DNA of 64,000 nucleotides from Chryseobacterium taichungense (GCF_900109935.1 NZ_FOBV01000004.1:62001-126000); one strand, 5' to 3'. Counted from the first letter of the stretch, positions 51,516-61,969 are shown. Numbers and translations: made by a program. The notes: generated by a model not told the origin, from the letters alone.

Positions 51516-52154
51516 TTATTTCCAGAATACATCAGATTTTAAGTAAAAGACAGTATCAATGAAATATAAGATTCCCTTTTGTGTAAGAACATTTTCGTCA
51601 TGTAAATCTTCCAGAATAATTCCCAGATCAGGATTATAATAATCATTATTTCTTGTATTTTCAAATCCGTTATTACCTAGGAAAATCTTAACCTCAGCAA
51701 GATCCGTTAACTGATCTACCTTTACAAACCTTTGTTTTACAACTGCATATAAGATATTTGAATTCATATGAAATCCAATCAATTCATATGCTGTATCAGG
51801 AAAAAAGTAATTATTCAGAAGGAGATTATAAAAGTAATCCAGCCATGATTCATAATATATCGAATCATTTAATTTTAAAACAAAATTTTCATCCTTTAAA
51901 TAGACTTTTTGTTCAGCACCTTCAGACACAAATAAACTAAAATCTATTGCATCATACCAAAAGTTATTTCTATTGATCCAATCAACTAATTTTATTTCTT
52001 CTTGACTTTTGAAAGACTTTCCTTTTGAAGCCAACCCGCCTGTTTCTTTGCTTCTTCCAAGGTAACCGGTGACTGTTTGGATAATACTTCCATACTTAAC
52101 TTCGCTCTTTCCTGAAAGGATATATTGGAGTTCATATTTAATGTCATTTAACAT
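51516..52154 (-). CDS. Small kinase-fold protein (Kinase-PolyVal-like)
   Basis: 212 residues. Features suggest a reduced protein-kinase fold: a turn rich in small residues (SEGAEQKVYL, 78-87), a strand with Lys (FVLKLND, Lys 94), the catalytic-loop-like LEDLHDENVL (181-190), and FID (198-200) as the possible metal-binding Asp. These fit the 'polyvalent' kinase domains found in phage and mobile-element proteins, normally fused to other domains; here it stands alone. Activity and target are unknown. Single gene between cysS and folE, high AT. Confidence 0.55.
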   Translation of the reverse strand: MLNDIKYELQYILSGKSEVKYGSIIQTVTGYLGRSKETGGLASKGKSFKSQEEIKLVDWINRNNFWYDAIDFSLFVSEGAEQKVYLKDENFVLKLNDSIYYESWLDYFYNLLLNNYFFPDTAYELIGFHMNSNILYAVVKQRFVKVDQLTDLAEVKIFLGNNGFENTRNNDYYNPDLGIILEDLHDENVLTQKGILYFIDTVFYLKSDVFWK

Positions 52155-52179
52155 TGTTAAAAATAATACATTTTTTCAT

Positions 52180-52845
52180 TTAATCCAATTTTGCATGGCT
52201 TCCCACATAATGAAGAAATTCCTGTCTTGTAATCGGATTGGTCCTGAAAATACCGCTCAATTCTGCCGTAATGGTAGAACTCGCTGTATCTTTTATTCCT
52301 CTGCAGTTTACGCAAAGATGCTTTGCGTCAATGATACAGGCAACATCTTTTGTACCTAAAGCCTCTTTTAAAGCATCCACAATCTGCATTGTAAGTCTTT
52401 CCTGAACCTGCGGTCTTTTCGCATAATAATCGACAATTCTGTTGATTTTAGACAGACCGATCACTTCTCCATTTGAAATGTAAGCAACGTGTGCCCTCCC
52501 GATAATAGGCAGAAAGTGGTGTTCACAGAATGAATATACTGTAATATCTTTTTCCACCAGCATCTGGCGGTATTTATATTTATTCGAAAAAGTGGAAATT
52601 CCCGGTTTGTTTTCAGGAAGGAGGCCTCCGAAAATTTCATTTACATACATCTTGGCAACCCGTCTCGGAGAGTCTTTCAATGAATCATCAGTCATATCTA
52701 ATCCTAATGTTTCCATGATTTCTCCAAAGAGCTCTGTAATTTTTTCTATCTTCTCTTCTGGCGATTTATCAAAAGCATCTTTCCTTATAGGCGTATGTTC
52801 TTTTCCAGTGAAAATATCATCGTCGTTATCAGTAAAATCAACCAT
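52180..52845 (-). CDS. folE: GTP cyclohydrolase I
   Basis: 221 residues. Zinc and active-site residues are complete: FCEHHFLPIIGRAHVAYI (Cys, His, His), and CVNCRGIKDTASSTITAEL with the second Cys pair; GLSKINRIVDYYAKRPQVQERLT is the dimer/GTP helix. It converts GTP to dihydroneopterin triphosphate for folate or biopterin. It feeds the folate used by MetF/MetH encoded further along, though not adjacent. A good -7 box lies upstream. Confidence 0.96.
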   Translation of the reverse strand: MVDFTDNDDDIFTGKEHTPIRKDAFDKSPEEKIEKITELFGEIMETLGLDMTDDSLKDSPRRVAKMYVNEIFGGLLPENKPGISTFSNKYKYRQMLVEKDITVYSFCEHHFLPIIGRAHVAYISNGEVIGLSKINRIVDYYAKRPQVQERLTMQIVDALKEALGTKDVACIIDAKHLCVNCRGIKDTASSTITAELSGIFRTNPITRQEFLHYVGSHAKLD

Positions 52846-52861
52846 TTTTATTTAATTTGCA

Positions 52862-52869
52862 CAAAAATA
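52862..52869 (-). promoter_or_regulatory. Probable -7 box of folE
   Basis: TATTTTTG on the minus strand, a full TAnnTTTG match about 17 bp before the ATG. Confidence 0.5.
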
Positions 52870-52942
52870 CGGATAAAATCTGTTCGTCATATTTAATTTG
52901 GGCGAAAAACATTATCTTTCATCTCCACCATCATTTTACGTT

Positions 52943-54097
52943 ATGATTATTGCTGAAGAAGTAAAAAACGAATCCCAAAAAAGGGAATTTTTAGAATTTC
53001 CGGTGAGACTTTATCACCATGACACAAACTATGTAAGGCCTTTGGATAAAGACATTGAGGAAATTTTTAATCCCGAAAAAAATAAGTTTTTTAAAAACGG
53101 AGAATGCGCAAGATTTTTATTTAAAAATAAAGAAAAAGAAACTGTAGGAAAGGTAGCTGTTTTTGTCAACAATCTTTACAAGCAGCAGCAACCGACAGGA
53201 GGAATTGGTTTTTTCGATTGTATAAACGATCAGCAAACCGCAGATTTTATTTTCAATTATTGTAAAAAATGGCTCCAAGAAAGAGGGATGGAAGCCATGG
53301 ATGGATCGATCAACTTTGGAGAACGTGATAAATTCTGGGGTGTGTTGATTGATGGTTTTGCACAGCCTCTATATGGGATGAATTATAATTTTCCCTACTA
53401 TAAAGACCTTTTTGAAAATTATGGCTTCAAAGTCTATTTTGAACAGCTTTGTTTTTCGAGACCGATTTTTGCGGACGTGTCCCGTGTTTTTACTGTTATG
53501 CATGCTAAACACAGTCGAAATCCGGATCTTACGGCAAAGCCGATGAAAAAAAATAACCTGAAAAAATTCGCACAGGATTTTACCGAAATCTACAATAAAG
53601 CCTGGGCAGCACACGGAGAAGGAAAACATATAACGGAATCTAAAGTTTTGAGAATGTTCAAAAAAATGAAACCGATTCTGAATGATCACATTTCCTGGTT
53701 CGTCTACGAAAAAGAAAAGCCGATTGCCATGTGGATGAATCTTCCTGATCTTAATCAGTGGTTTAAATATCTGAACGGGAAATTCGGTCTTTTTGAAAAG
53801 CTTAAGTTTTTATGGGTTAAAAAATTTAAGAAGAATGAAAAAATGGTTGGCCTTGTTTTTGGAGTCATTCCCGAATGGCAAAAAAAGGGTATCGAAGGAT
53901 ATATGATCTGGGAAGGCACACAGCATTTAAGAAAACACACTGATTTTAAAGTAACTGAGATGCAGTGGATCGGAGATTTTAATCCTAAAATGATTAAGAT
54001 TGCAGAAAATCTTGATACTACAGTAACCAGAAAGCTGGCAACATATCGATATCTTTTTGACAGGAATAAAGAATTTGAAAGGCATCCGACACTATAA
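52943..54097 (+). CDS. GNAT-like acyltransferase of about 385 residues
   Basis: 384 residues from the ATG at 52943. A longer frame from 52898 is less likely because it lies over the folE promoter region. The N-terminal half (VKNESQKREFLEFPVRLYHHDTNYVRPLDKDIEEIFNPEKN) belongs to a widespread family annotated as hypothetical or N-acetyltransferase-like. Two GNAT-like halves are apparent: VGKVAVFVNNLY...GGIGFFDC and the C-terminal VGLVFGVIPEWQKKGIEGYMIWEG. Substrate unknown; cytoplasmic. It is divergent from folE and followed after 17 bp by a small membrane protein gene. Confidence 0.8.
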   Translation: MIIAEEVKNESQKREFLEFPVRLYHHDTNYVRPLDKDIEEIFNPEKNKFFKNGECARFLFKNKEKETVGKVAVFVNNLYKQQQPTGGIGFFDCINDQQTADFIFNYCKKWLQERGMEAMDGSINFGERDKFWGVLIDGFAQPLYGMNYNFPYYKDLFENYGFKVYFEQLCFSRPIFADVSRVFTVMHAKHSRNPDLTAKPMKKNNLKKFAQDFTEIYNKAWAAHGEGKHITESKVLRMFKKMKPILNDHISWFVYEKEKPIAMWMNLPDLNQWFKYLNGKFGLFEKLKFLWVKKFKKNEKMVGLVFGVIPEWQKKGIEGYMIWEGTQHLRKHTDFKVTEMQWIGDFNPKMIKIAENLDTTVTRKLATYRYLFDRNKEFERHPTL

Positions 54098-54114
54098 TTT
54101 CAAAATAATATTTT

Positions 54115-54600
54115 ATGAGCTCAGTTATTGTTTTAATTATTTTCTTTCTAATCATTATTTTTTCAATTCCGGCACTTATTTTCCTGATTGCTTATATTGC
54201 TGCAAAAAGCCGGAAAAAGAAACAGCAGGCTTTACTGGCACAGATCGGCACACCTGAGTATTATGCTTTTGTCCGTTATAATATGGGAAATGCCCAAAAT
54301 GAGTTTTTTAAACTGAAAGCTTTTCAGGGTAGTGGAATTTTATATGTGGAGGGTAGAAATATCCATTTTACAGATACCTTACATCAGAATCCTCACATTT
54401 TTCCTATGAACGAAAGCAGTATAAAATGGGAAGACATCAATATTGTCAACGGTCTCCTGAAGTGGTTTTCCATAGAAGATCAGACTAAGAAATATTTTTT
54501 CAATATCGAAAGTGGAATGTTTATTTTTAACCTGGATTCTTCTAAGCCAACTACCAAAAGTGTATTTGACAGATTATTACAATATCAGAATGAGATTTAA
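54115..54600 (+). CDS. Membrane protein with one N-terminal helix
   Basis: 161 residues. A 25-residue hydrophobic helix (VLIIFFLIIIFSIPALIFLIAYIAA), a basic patch (KSRKKKQQ), then a soluble beta-rich domain (GSGILYVEGRNIHFTDTLHQN, GLLKWFSIEDQTKKYFFNIESGMFIF). No family recognised. Its stop codon lies inside a GGCGGC-family hairpin. Probably co-transcribed with the preceding gene. Confidence 0.7.
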   Translation: MSSVIVLIIFFLIIIFSIPALIFLIAYIAAKSRKKKQQALLAQIGTPEYYAFVRYNMGNAQNEFFKLKAFQGSGILYVEGRNIHFTDTLHQNPHIFPMNESSIKWEDINIVNGLLKWFSIEDQTKKYFFNIESGMFIFNLDSSKPTTKSVFDRLLQYQNEI

Positions 54601-54637
54601 TTTAGGCTTCGGCGGCTTTGCCGCCGAAGCCTAAATT
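54599..54637. repeat. Perfect 18-bp hairpin, GGCGGC-TTT-GCCGCC family, copy 3
   Basis: Arms 54599-54616 and 54620-54637 are exact complements (left AATTTAGGCTTCGGCGGC) with a TTT loop. It starts inside the stop codon of the membrane-protein gene and lies in a convergent region. The outer arm sequence differs from copies 1 and 2 but is still fully paired. Confidence 0.85.
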
Positions 54638-54646
54638 AGAAAATAA

Positions 54647-54671
54647 GAAAGCCTTATCATCCGACAAGGCT
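54647..54671 (-). terminator. Terminator of the methionine operon (after metF)
   Basis: AGCCTTATC / GACAAGGCT stem (54650-54658, 54663-54671, one mismatch) followed on the minus strand by TTTCTTATTTTC. Confidence 0.65.
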
Positions 54672-54695
54672 CTCTTTATGATCACTTTTACTCTA

Positions 54696-55655
54696 TTAGA
54701 ATAGCGCTCCCGCTACTTTTTTAATATTATCACTTTTCCCCATCGAATAGAAATGCAGTACCGGCACTCCGAAATCAAGCAATTCTCTGCATTGGGTAAT
54801 CGCCCATTCAATTCCGATCTGTTTTACGGCTTCGTTATTTTTAGCATTTTCAACTTCAGTAATTAGCTCCTCCGGCAGATCAATTTTAAATATCTGTGGT
54901 AGGATTTTAAGATGCTTTTTAGTAGCAATAGGTTTAATTCCAGGAATAATAGGAACTGTAATTCCCATTTCACGTGCCTTTTTTACAAATTCGATAAACT
55001 TTTTATTGTCGAAAAACATTTGCGTTACAATATAATCGGCGCCTGCATCTACTTTTTGCTTCAGCCATTTTAAATCGTAATTCATGGAAGGAGCTTCCAT
55101 ATGCTTTTCGGGATAACCGGCAACGCCAACACAAAATTTGTTATGCTCTTCACACTCCTGGTCCTCATTATGCAGATATTTGCCTCTTCCCAGATTATTG
55201 ATCTGATGAACTAAATCCATCGCACTGGCATGTCCTCCGGTGGTAGGTTCAAAATATTGATGTCCTTTCATAGCATCGCCACGAAGCGCCATTACATTGT
55301 CAATTCCAAGATACATACAGTCTACCAGAAGATATTCTGTTTCTTCTTTTGTGAATCCTCCACAAAGCAGATGCGGAACTGTATCAACATTATATTTATG
55401 CTGAATGGCGGCACAGATTCCCAAAGTTCCGGGGCGCATTCTGGTGATTCGGCGTTCCATCAAACCGTTCCCTTTATCGATATAAATGTATTCTTCTCTG
55501 GAAGTCGTAACGTCAATGAAGGGCGGTTTAAATTCCATTAAAGGATCAATATTTTTATAGAGATCTTCGATTCCGATTCCTTTTTGGGGCGGAACCACTT
55601 CAAGGGAGAACAGGGTTTTTCCATTTGCGTTTTTTATATGGTCGGTGATTTTCAT
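54696..55655 (-). CDS. metF: 5,10-Methylenetetrahydrofolate reductase
   Basis: 319 residues, FAD-dependent TIM barrel. Family blocks: FSLEVVPPQKG (Glu of the active site), PHLLCGGFTKEE, NVMALRGDAMKG (pterin/NADH site), VAGYPEKHMEA, DAGADYIVTQMFFDN and PIIPGIKPI. It reduces methylene-THF to methyl-THF, the donor for MetH. Its ATG overlaps the TAA stop of the upstream Fic gene (TAATG), so translation is coupled to a protein of unrelated function. The operon terminator follows. Confidence 0.96.
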   Translation of the reverse strand: MKITDHIKNANGKTLFSLEVVPPQKGIGIEDLYKNIDPLMEFKPPFIDVTTSREEYIYIDKGNGLMERRITRMRPGTLGICAAIQHKYNVDTVPHLLCGGFTKEETEYLLVDCMYLGIDNVMALRGDAMKGHQYFEPTTGGHASAMDLVHQINNLGRGKYLHNEDQECEEHNKFCVGVAGYPEKHMEAPSMNYDLKWLKQKVDAGADYIVTQMFFDNKKFIEFVKKAREMGITVPIIPGIKPIATKKHLKILPQIFKIDLPEELITEVENAKNNEAVKQIGIEWAITQCRELLDFGVPVLHFYSMGKSDNIKKVAGALF

Positions 55656-57028
55656 TAATCTTGATTCGTTTTGCTTTTTATAAAATTTATAGTATAATTA
55701 ATGATACTTGCTGTTACTTCATTATAAATAACATCAGGCTTATCATCATAAGTATATGTCTTATTAAATATTAAATCTACTTCTTCATTTCCAATAAAAT
55801 CAAAGACTCCATTGAGATGTTCAGCTATATATTTTATTGTTTTTTTCTTAATTATAATTTTAAGAATAAGTTTAAAATTAAATTCTTTTTGGATGTGATC
55901 AATAAAATCTATTGGAAGCTTTACTTCAAGAGTATTGTTAACGAAGATACTTTCACTTCTATATCTTTTTACAAATGACTCGTAATTTGATAATAAAAAT
56001 TTTGAAGGAGGATAAATTAAATACGACCCTTGAAAAAGTTCACCTATTTTGTTTAATTTAGGTAATAAATACATGAAATAATTAACTATATAATATTCAA
56101 TTATTTCTTTTTTATTTTTCTCAAAATCTAAAATTGGAGCTGTATTAATCTGCGATTCTTTAACAAACAACTCAATCTCCTTATCCAAATCATCAGCTTC
56201 ATTAATATTTTCTCCATTAATGGCTTTCTGGATAATACCAAAGCTATGTCTTACATTTTCTGCAAACAACTTTATCAAATCTTCATAAATCCCATTATCC
56301 GCAATATTTAAAGCAGCATAATATTGAAATTTATTTCTGTTCTTAATAACAATTACCGGATATGTATGTTTCAATAAAATAAAATTGCTTAAAATTCTTG
56401 CTAACCTTCCGTTTCCGTCATCAAACGGATGAATTGCTGTAAACTTGTGATGAAAGATTGCAGACATTACTACCGGATGAAGCCTTTCTTCTTCGGCATT
56501 TCTATACCATTCCAGCAGATTATTCATTTCAAAAGCAACATCTTCCGGATTGGTGTAATAATGAATATCTCCCGAAACTGTCTTTACATGATTCGGCGAA
56601 GTTTTATATTGCCCGATTTTTATTTCTTTTTCAAATTCAATTCCTTGCGGTGAAACAGTTTTTGAAAAATATGGTTCTATTAAAATTATTTTATGCAGAT
56701 CTTTGATATCGCTTTCTGAAAGCGGACGATTCTCTTTAATCAATTGCAACATAAATCCAATTGCCTCATTATGACCTTTGATATCTAAATGATCTTTGAA
56801 AGGTTTTCCTTTTGCCGTCAATCCAAAATTTAAAAAAGCAACAGTTTCTCCATAGCTCAATTGATTTCCTTCAATGGCATTAGAATTATAATTCCAGTCT
56901 AATTTTAATTTCTGAAAGATCTTATTTTCCAGTTCTGTAGAAAACGGTCGATGAGTATCAATTAATTTTTTTTGTTCATCAATTAATTGTATTTCGTCTA
57001 AATTTTCTAATATTTTGATATTTTTCAT
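55655..57028 (-). CDS. Fic-family protein (AMP transferase) with N-terminal self-inhibition motif
   Basis: 457 residues. Catalytic motif HPFDDGNGRLAR (200-211) matches HPFx(D/E)GNGRxxR exactly, so AMP or another nucleotide group could be transferred from ATP to hydroxyl side chains. SNAIEG (49-54) fits the (S/T)xxxE(G/N) inhibitory helix, i.e. a class II, self-restrained Fic protein, with Arg 208-type target residue present. A C-terminal region beyond 300 is helical with a likely winged-helix segment and no clear family. The coding sequence is more AT-rich than its neighbours. It is inserted between metH and metF: 28 bp after metH, and its stop overlaps the metF start. Target unknown. Confidence 0.88.
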   Translation of the reverse strand: MKNIKILENLDEIQLIDEQKKLIDTHRPFSTELENKIFQKLKLDWNYNSNAIEGNQLSYGETVAFLNFGLTAKGKPFKDHLDIKGHNEAIGFMLQLIKENRPLSESDIKDLHKIILIEPYFSKTVSPQGIEFEKEIKIGQYKTSPNHVKTVSGDIHYYTNPEDVAFEMNNLLEWYRNAEEERLHPVVMSAIFHHKFTAIHPFDDGNGRLARILSNFILLKHTYPVIVIKNRNKFQYYAALNIADNGIYEDLIKLFAENVRHSFGIIQKAINGENINEADDLDKEIELFVKESQINTAPILDFEKNKKEIIEYYIVNYFMYLLPKLNKIGELFQGSYLIYPPSKFLLSNYESFVKRYRSESIFVNNTLEVKLPIDFIDHIQKEFNFKLILKIIIKKKTIKYIAEHLNGVFDFIGNEEVDLIFNKTYTYDDKPDVIYNEVTASIINYTINFIKSKTNQD

Positions 57029-57056
57029 GATGCTATTTTAATTACAAAAATAGATT

Positions 57057-59717
57057 TTAATCTGCTAAATTCGGCGACAGCCATTTTCTCGCCTCCTGTA
57101 AAGAAATTCCTTTTCTTACGGAGTAATCTTTCAGCTGGTCTTCGGCGATTTTCCCAAGGCCGAAATATTTGGCGTGTGGACTTCCGAAATAATATCCGGA
57201 AACGGAAGCAGTAGGAAACATGGCTAAACTTTCTGTTAAATAAACACCAATGTTTTCTTCCACTTTCAATAAGTCCCAAATGGCATGCTTTTCAAGATGG
57301 TCGGGGCAAGCAGGATATCCCGGAGCCGGACGAATCCCTTTATATTTTTCAGCAATCAGTTCTTCGTTGGTTAAATTTTCCTGATTGGCATAGCCCCAAT
57401 ATTCGGTTCTCACTTTTTTATGTAAAAATTCGGCGTAAGCTTCTGCAAAACGGTCTGCCAATGCTTTTACCATGATGGCATTATAGTCATCGTTTGCTTT
57501 TTCATATTCTGCCGCCAGTTCATCTGTACCGAAACCTGTCGTTACACAGAAAGCTCCCATATAATCAGTTTCCCCTGAACTTTGAGGCGCAATAAAATCA
57601 CTTAACGCGAGATAATCTTTTCCTTTTGAACGTTGAGCCTGCTGTCTTAATGTCAGGAATTTTACCTGCTGTTCGTTATTTTCATCGAAGATTAAAATAT
57701 CATCGGTTTCGTTAGAATTGGCTTTAAAAATTCCGAAAATAGCTTTTGCAGTCAGTAATTTTTCATCCAGAATTCTTTTTAAAATAACCTGCGCATCTTT
57801 GAAGAGCTCCTTCGCTTGAGCACCGACAACCTCATCTTCCAGAATATTCGGATATTTCCCATGTAGATCCCAGCTTCTAAAAAACGGTGACCAGTCGATG
57901 AAAGGCAACAATTCTTTTAAATCCTGATTTTCAACAACCGTAATTCCCAATTGATTTGGGGTAAAAATTTCTTCAGTTTCCCAGTCAATTTTAAACTTAT
58001 TCTCTCTCGCTTCTTCAATAGAGACATAATCTTTGTCAACCTGCCTGTTCAGGAACTTTTCACGAAATTCAGAATAGTCATTTTTTAAATCTGCAACATA
58101 TTCCTTATTTCGGTCGCCCAACAATGAGCTTACTACATTTACAGCCCTTGAAGCATCATTTACATGAACGACTGCATTTTTATATTTTAAATCAATTTTA
58201 ACAGCGGTATGTGCTTTTGAAGTAGTTGCACCGCCGATCAGTAAAGGAAAATCAAGGTTCTGTCTTTCCAGCTCGGAAGCGATATATACCATTTCATCCA
58301 GACTTGGCGTAATTAGTCCGCTCAGCCCGATAACGTCTACTTTTTCTTCAATGGCCGTCTGGATAATTTTTTCGGCAGGAACCATTACTCCTAAATCAAC
58401 GATTTCATAATTGTTACAGCCTAACACTACACTTACAATATTTTTACCGATGTCATGAACATCACCTTTTACGGTTGCCATAAGAATTTTACCGTTGGCA
58501 GGTTTTGAACCGTCTTTTTCGTCTTCAATAAATGGTTGTAAATACGCCACAGCTTTTTTCATTACTCTTGCCGATTTTACAACCTGAGGAAGAAACATTT
58601 TTCCGCTTCCGAACAGATCTCCGACAACGCCCATTCCGGTCATCAGATTAATTTCAATAACGTGTAATGGTTTTTCTGCCTGTTGCCTTGCTTCCTCAAC
58701 ATCTTCTTCAATAAAACGGTCGATCCCTTTAACCAAAGCATGCGTAATTCTATCCTGCAAAGGATGATTTCTCCATTCTAAGTCCTCAACTTTTTCTTTT
58801 TTAACCGATTTATGTTTTTCGGAATAGTCTAAAAGTCGTTCTGTAGCGTCTTCTCTTTTATCGAGAATAACATCTTCTACAAGCTCAAGAAGCTCTTTAT
58901 TAATTTCATCATAAACCTCAAGCATTGCAGGATTTACGATTCCCATATTCATCCCAGCCTGAATGGCATGATACAGGAAAACAGAATGCATCGCTTCCCT
59001 CACGGTATCATTCCCCCTAAACGAGAAAGAAACATTAGAAACACCTCCGCTCACTGAAGCATATGGAAGATTTTGACGAACCCATCTTGTTGCCTCGATG
59101 AAATCTATTGCATTTCGACGGTGCTCATCCATACCTGTAGCAACCGGGAAAATATTTAAATCGAAAATAATATCTTCTGCAGGAAAATTTAAACGATTCA
59201 CCAAAATATCGTAAGATCGCTTGGAAATTTCAATTCTGCGTTCATACGTATCCGCCTGCCCAACTTCATCAAATGCCATCACAATGACGGCAGCTCCATA
59301 TCTTTTAATGGCTTTGGCCTGCCTGATAAATTCTTCTTCTCCTCCTTTAAGGCTGATTGAATTTACCACGCATTTCCCCTGCGCGACCTGAAGTCCCGCT
59401 TCCAGAATTTCCCATTTTGAAGAATCGACCATGAGAGGAATTCTGGCGATATCCGGTTCGGAAGCTATTAAATTTAAAAATTTTATCATGGAAGCTTTAC
59501 CATCAATCAATCCATCATCGAAATTGACATCCAGAATCTGTGCGCCCCCTTCAACCTGATGACGGGCTATATCCAATGCTTCCGCAAACTTTTCTTCTTT
59601 TATTAATCTTAAAAACTTCTTGGAGCCGGCAACATTGGTTCTTTCCCCAACGTTGATAAAATTGCTTTCCGGTGTAATAATCAGCGGCTCGAGCCCTGAT
59701 AATCTTAAATATTTCAT
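57057..59717 (-). CDS. metH: Cobalamin-dependent methionine synthase, C-terminal half (pterin, B12 and activation domains)
   Basis: 886 residues from ATG 59717 (a TTG at 59720 would add one Met). Lacks the homocysteine domain. In order: pterin-binding barrel (about 10-280: [34 protein letters not shown]), B12 cap helices, B12-binding Rossmann domain with [21 protein letters not shown] (DxHxxG gives the axial His), and the SAM-dependent reactivation domain near 790 ([30 protein letters not shown]). It needs the separately encoded homocysteine half at 60897-61907 to make methionine. Start is 4 bp past the stop of the desaturase gene. Confidence 0.95.
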   Translation of the reverse strand: MKYLRLSGLEPLIITPESNFINVGERTNVAGSKKFLRLIKEEKFAEALDIARHQVEGGAQILDVNFDDGLIDGKASMIKFLNLIASEPDIARIPLMVDSSKWEILEAGLQVAQGKCVVNSISLKGGEEEFIRQAKAIKRYGAAVIVMAFDEVGQADTYERRIEISKRSYDILVNRLNFPAEDIIFDLNIFPVATGMDEHRRNAIDFIEATRWVRQNLPYASVSGGVSNVSFSFRGNDTVREAMHSVFLYHAIQAGMNMGIVNPAMLEVYDEINKELLELVEDVILDKREDATERLLDYSEKHKSVKKEKVEDLEWRNHPLQDRITHALVKGIDRFIEEDVEEARQQAEKPLHVIEINLMTGMGVVGDLFGSGKMFLPQVVKSARVMKKAVAYLQPFIEDEKDGSKPANGKILMATVKGDVHDIGKNIVSVVLGCNNYEIVDLGVMVPAEKIIQTAIEEKVDVIGLSGLITPSLDEMVYIASELERQNLDFPLLIGGATTSKAHTAVKIDLKYKNAVVHVNDASRAVNVVSSLLGDRNKEYVADLKNDYSEFREKFLNRQVDKDYVSIEEARENKFKIDWETEEIFTPNQLGITVVENQDLKELLPFIDWSPFFRSWDLHGKYPNILEDEVVGAQAKELFKDAQVILKRILDEKLLTAKAIFGIFKANSNETDDILIFDENNEQQVKFLTLRQQAQRSKGKDYLALSDFIAPQSSGETDYMGAFCVTTGFGTDELAAEYEKANDDYNAIMVKALADRFAEAYAEFLHKKVRTEYWGYANQENLTNEELIAEKYKGIRPAPGYPACPDHLEKHAIWDLLKVEENIGVYLTESLAMFPTASVSGYYFGSPHAKYFGLGKIAEDQLKDYSVRKGISLQEARKWLSPNLAD

Positions 59718-59721
59718 CAAT

Positions 59722-60813
59722 TTATTCTTCTAAAATAAAATATGCGTTATTCGCATTTTGCTTCAGCAAATCCACATGTTTGCCTAATGCTGTCGTAATT
59801 GGAAACCGTTTATAAGCCAATCCATGTTCTTTGGCGAAATGCTCGATTTCCTCTGTAATTTCATTATAATAGGCGTAACTATAATTTGGAAACAGGTGAT
59901 GGGCCACATGAAAGTTGAAATTCCCCAGCACATTTCGTACAAACCAGTTATTTTCTTTTAAATCATTGGTTACCTCAAACTGATGGTGTAGCCAGCTGAA
60001 AGGCAGTCCGTTTTTCTCATCCAATTTTGGAAAAGCATTGTCAGGAAGCGGATGTAACGGCAGCAATACAAAAAGTGCAAAAATACTTGCCGCGATTACC
60101 TGCAAAAACCAAGCGCCCAACGCAAGACCGATAGAAACGTTAAAAAACAGAACAGGAACTGCAATCTGGTAGAAAAAATAGAACAGTTTATACGCAACCA
60201 TCTTAACTTTTTCTCTCATCGGTATTGCCCCCTGCGTTTTCAGGATGACCCTATTGTTGTCAAAAAAATCCCTGAAATCACGGATAAACATCCAGTTAAA
60301 TAAATATAAAGGATACACCAAAAAGAAAAACCTATGCTGATATTTTTGAATTCCTTTGGCTTTAATCCAAGGAATAATCAACAAAAGGCCACTCTGTTCG
60401 ATATCTGTATCCCAACCGTCAACATTCGGATAGGCATGATGGCTTGCAATATGTCTTTTTTTCCAGATATAGGAATTGGCACCTACAAAATCAAAGATCT
60501 GCAACACCAGACCATTCATTTTTTTGCTTTTAAAAATATTGTTATGTGCCGCTTCGTGAATTAAGTTTAAATAAATCAACACCAAAGAAATTCCCATCAA
60601 AACAAAGCTTGCGATATATACCCAAGGCTTTTCCGCATTGAATAATGCAAATACATATAATCCAACATACAGCAAAGGCAATATAAATGCTTTGATCTGA
60701 ATGTAAACATCCCGGTTTTCAGGAATTGCTTCTACTCGCTGGTTCACTTTCTTTCTTAATTCATTAAACAGTTTTGCATCATCAGAATCTTTTAAGTAAA
60801 TAGGTTTTTCCAT
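59722..60813 (-). CDS. Membrane fatty acid desaturase (acyl-lipid, front-end type)
   Basis: 363 residues with four hydrophobic segments. The three histidine boxes are intact: HEAAHNN (near 92), HIASHH (near 125), and HVAHHLF (near 305), together with the fourth HHQFEVTND. They bind the di-iron centre that inserts a double bond in an acyl chain. WNW-type motifs and the order HxxxH/HxxHH/HxxHH resemble delta-6/linoleoyl-CoA desaturases. It sits between the two halves of methionine synthase: 83 bp after the homocysteine half and 4 bp before the cobalamin half. A link to methionine or SAM (e.g. lipid methylation) is possible but unproved. Confidence 0.9.
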   Translation of the reverse strand: MEKPIYLKDSDDAKLFNELRKKVNQRVEAIPENRDVYIQIKAFILPLLYVGLYVFALFNAEKPWVYIASFVLMGISLVLIYLNLIHEAAHNNIFKSKKMNGLVLQIFDFVGANSYIWKKRHIASHHAYPNVDGWDTDIEQSGLLLIIPWIKAKGIQKYQHRFFFLVYPLYLFNWMFIRDFRDFFDNNRVILKTQGAIPMREKVKMVAYKLFYFFYQIAVPVLFFNVSIGLALGAWFLQVIAASIFALFVLLPLHPLPDNAFPKLDEKNGLPFSWLHHQFEVTNDLKENNWFVRNVLGNFNFHVAHHLFPNYSYAYYNEITEEIEHFAKEHGLAYKRFPITTALGKHVDLLKQNANNAYFILEE

Positions 60814-60896
60814 TATATTTAATTTTGTGTGATAATTAAAGATAATATTAAAAACTGTTCCCTTTCCTTATGATTCAATTAAAAAATTCTATTAAA

Positions 60897-61907
60897 TCAG
60901 ACAAATTCCTTCAATTTTCTTGGAGGATATTTCGAAACTAAATCTGCAATGGCTTTGATATGTTCCGGAGTCGTTCCGCAACAGCCTCCGATAATATTGA
61001 TCAATCCTTTTTCTGCATATTCCCTGATCTGACCTGCCATATCTTCGGGCGTTTCATCATACTTTCCGAAGGCGTTGGGCAAACCTGCATTGGGATATGC
61101 TGAAACATAAAACTCTGAATTATGCGCCAATGTTTCCAGGTACGGCGTTAATTGATTAGCTCCCAGCGCACAGTTAAAACCGACACTCAACAGATTTAGA
61201 TGTGAAACGGAAATTAAAAATGCCTCTGCGGTTTGTCCGCTCAATGTTCTTCCTGAAGCATCGGTAATCGTTCCGGAAACCATGATAGGAATCTGTATTT
61301 CTCTTTCATCCTGAATTTCATCAATTGCGAATAAAGCCGCTTTTGCATTTAATGTATCGAAGATTGTTTCTACCAGTAAAATATCCGAGCCACCATCTAA
61401 TAAAGCTTCACACTGTTGTTTATAAGCAACTCTTAACTCTTCAAATGTGATCGCCCTGTAACCCGGATCATTCACATCTGGGCTTAAACTTGCTGTTCTG
61501 TTAGTCGGACCTACAGATCCTGCAACAAATCTTGGCTTATCAGGATTTTGGGTCGTAAATTCGTCGCAGACTTTTCTTGCAATTTTCGCAGATTCATAGT
61601 TCAATTCATAAACCAGATCTTCCATGTGATAATCAGCCATCGCAATGGTTGTTCCTGAAAACGTATTTGTTTCTATAATATCTGCCCCGGCTTCAAGATA
61701 TTTTCTGTGCACCTCTTCAATGGCCTGTGGCTGTGTAAGAGAAAGCAGATCATTATTCCCTTTCACCGGGTGCTGCCAACCTTTAAAACGTTCGCCGCGA
61801 TAATCTTCTTCTTCAAATTTATAACGCTGAAGCATTGTTCCCATGGCCCCGTCAAGAATTAAAATCCTTTCGGATAATGCTTTGTATAGTTGTTCTGAAT
61901 TTTTCAT
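60897..61907 (-). CDS. Methionine synthase, homocysteine-binding half (homocysteine S-methyltransferase domain)
   Basis: 336 residues, single zinc TIM barrel. Zinc ligands are present: Cys in [12 protein letters not shown] and the CC pair in [17 protein letters not shown]. Early motif [25 protein letters not shown] is the MetH N-terminus. Together with the protein at 57057-59717 it completes MetH; the split is known from Bacteroidetes. Methyl transfer to homocysteine therefore requires two subunits. Preceded by metZ, with two small hairpins (61921-61965) in the 62-bp gap. Confidence 0.93.
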   Translation of the reverse strand: MKNSEQLYKALSERILILDGAMGTMLQRYKFEEEDYRGERFKGWQHPVKGNNDLLSLTQPQAIEEVHRKYLEAGADIIETNTFSGTTIAMADYHMEDLVYELNYESAKIARKVCDEFTTQNPDKPRFVAGSVGPTNRTASLSPDVNDPGYRAITFEELRVAYKQQCEALLDGGSDILLVETIFDTLNAKAALFAIDEIQDEREIQIPIMVSGTITDASGRTLSGQTAEAFLISVSHLNLLSVGFNCALGANQLTPYLETLAHNSEFYVSAYPNAGLPNAFGKYDETPEDMAGQIREYAEKGLINIIGGCCGTTPEHIKAIADLVSKYPPRKLKEFV

Positions 61908-61920
61908 ATTATATTTTTTT

Positions 61921-61965
61921 CCATAGGTTTCACCTACGGCTATTATTGTTGAACCCTCCAGGTTC
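61921..61965. repeat. Two small hairpins between metZ and the MetH homocysteine gene
   Basis: CCATAGGT-TTC-ACCTACGG (one mismatch) and GAACC-CTCCA-GGTTC. I recall this pair of motifs as an interspersed intergenic sequence in flavobacterial genomes. It lies within the transcript. Confidence 0.45.
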
Positions 61966-61969
61966 GTTA

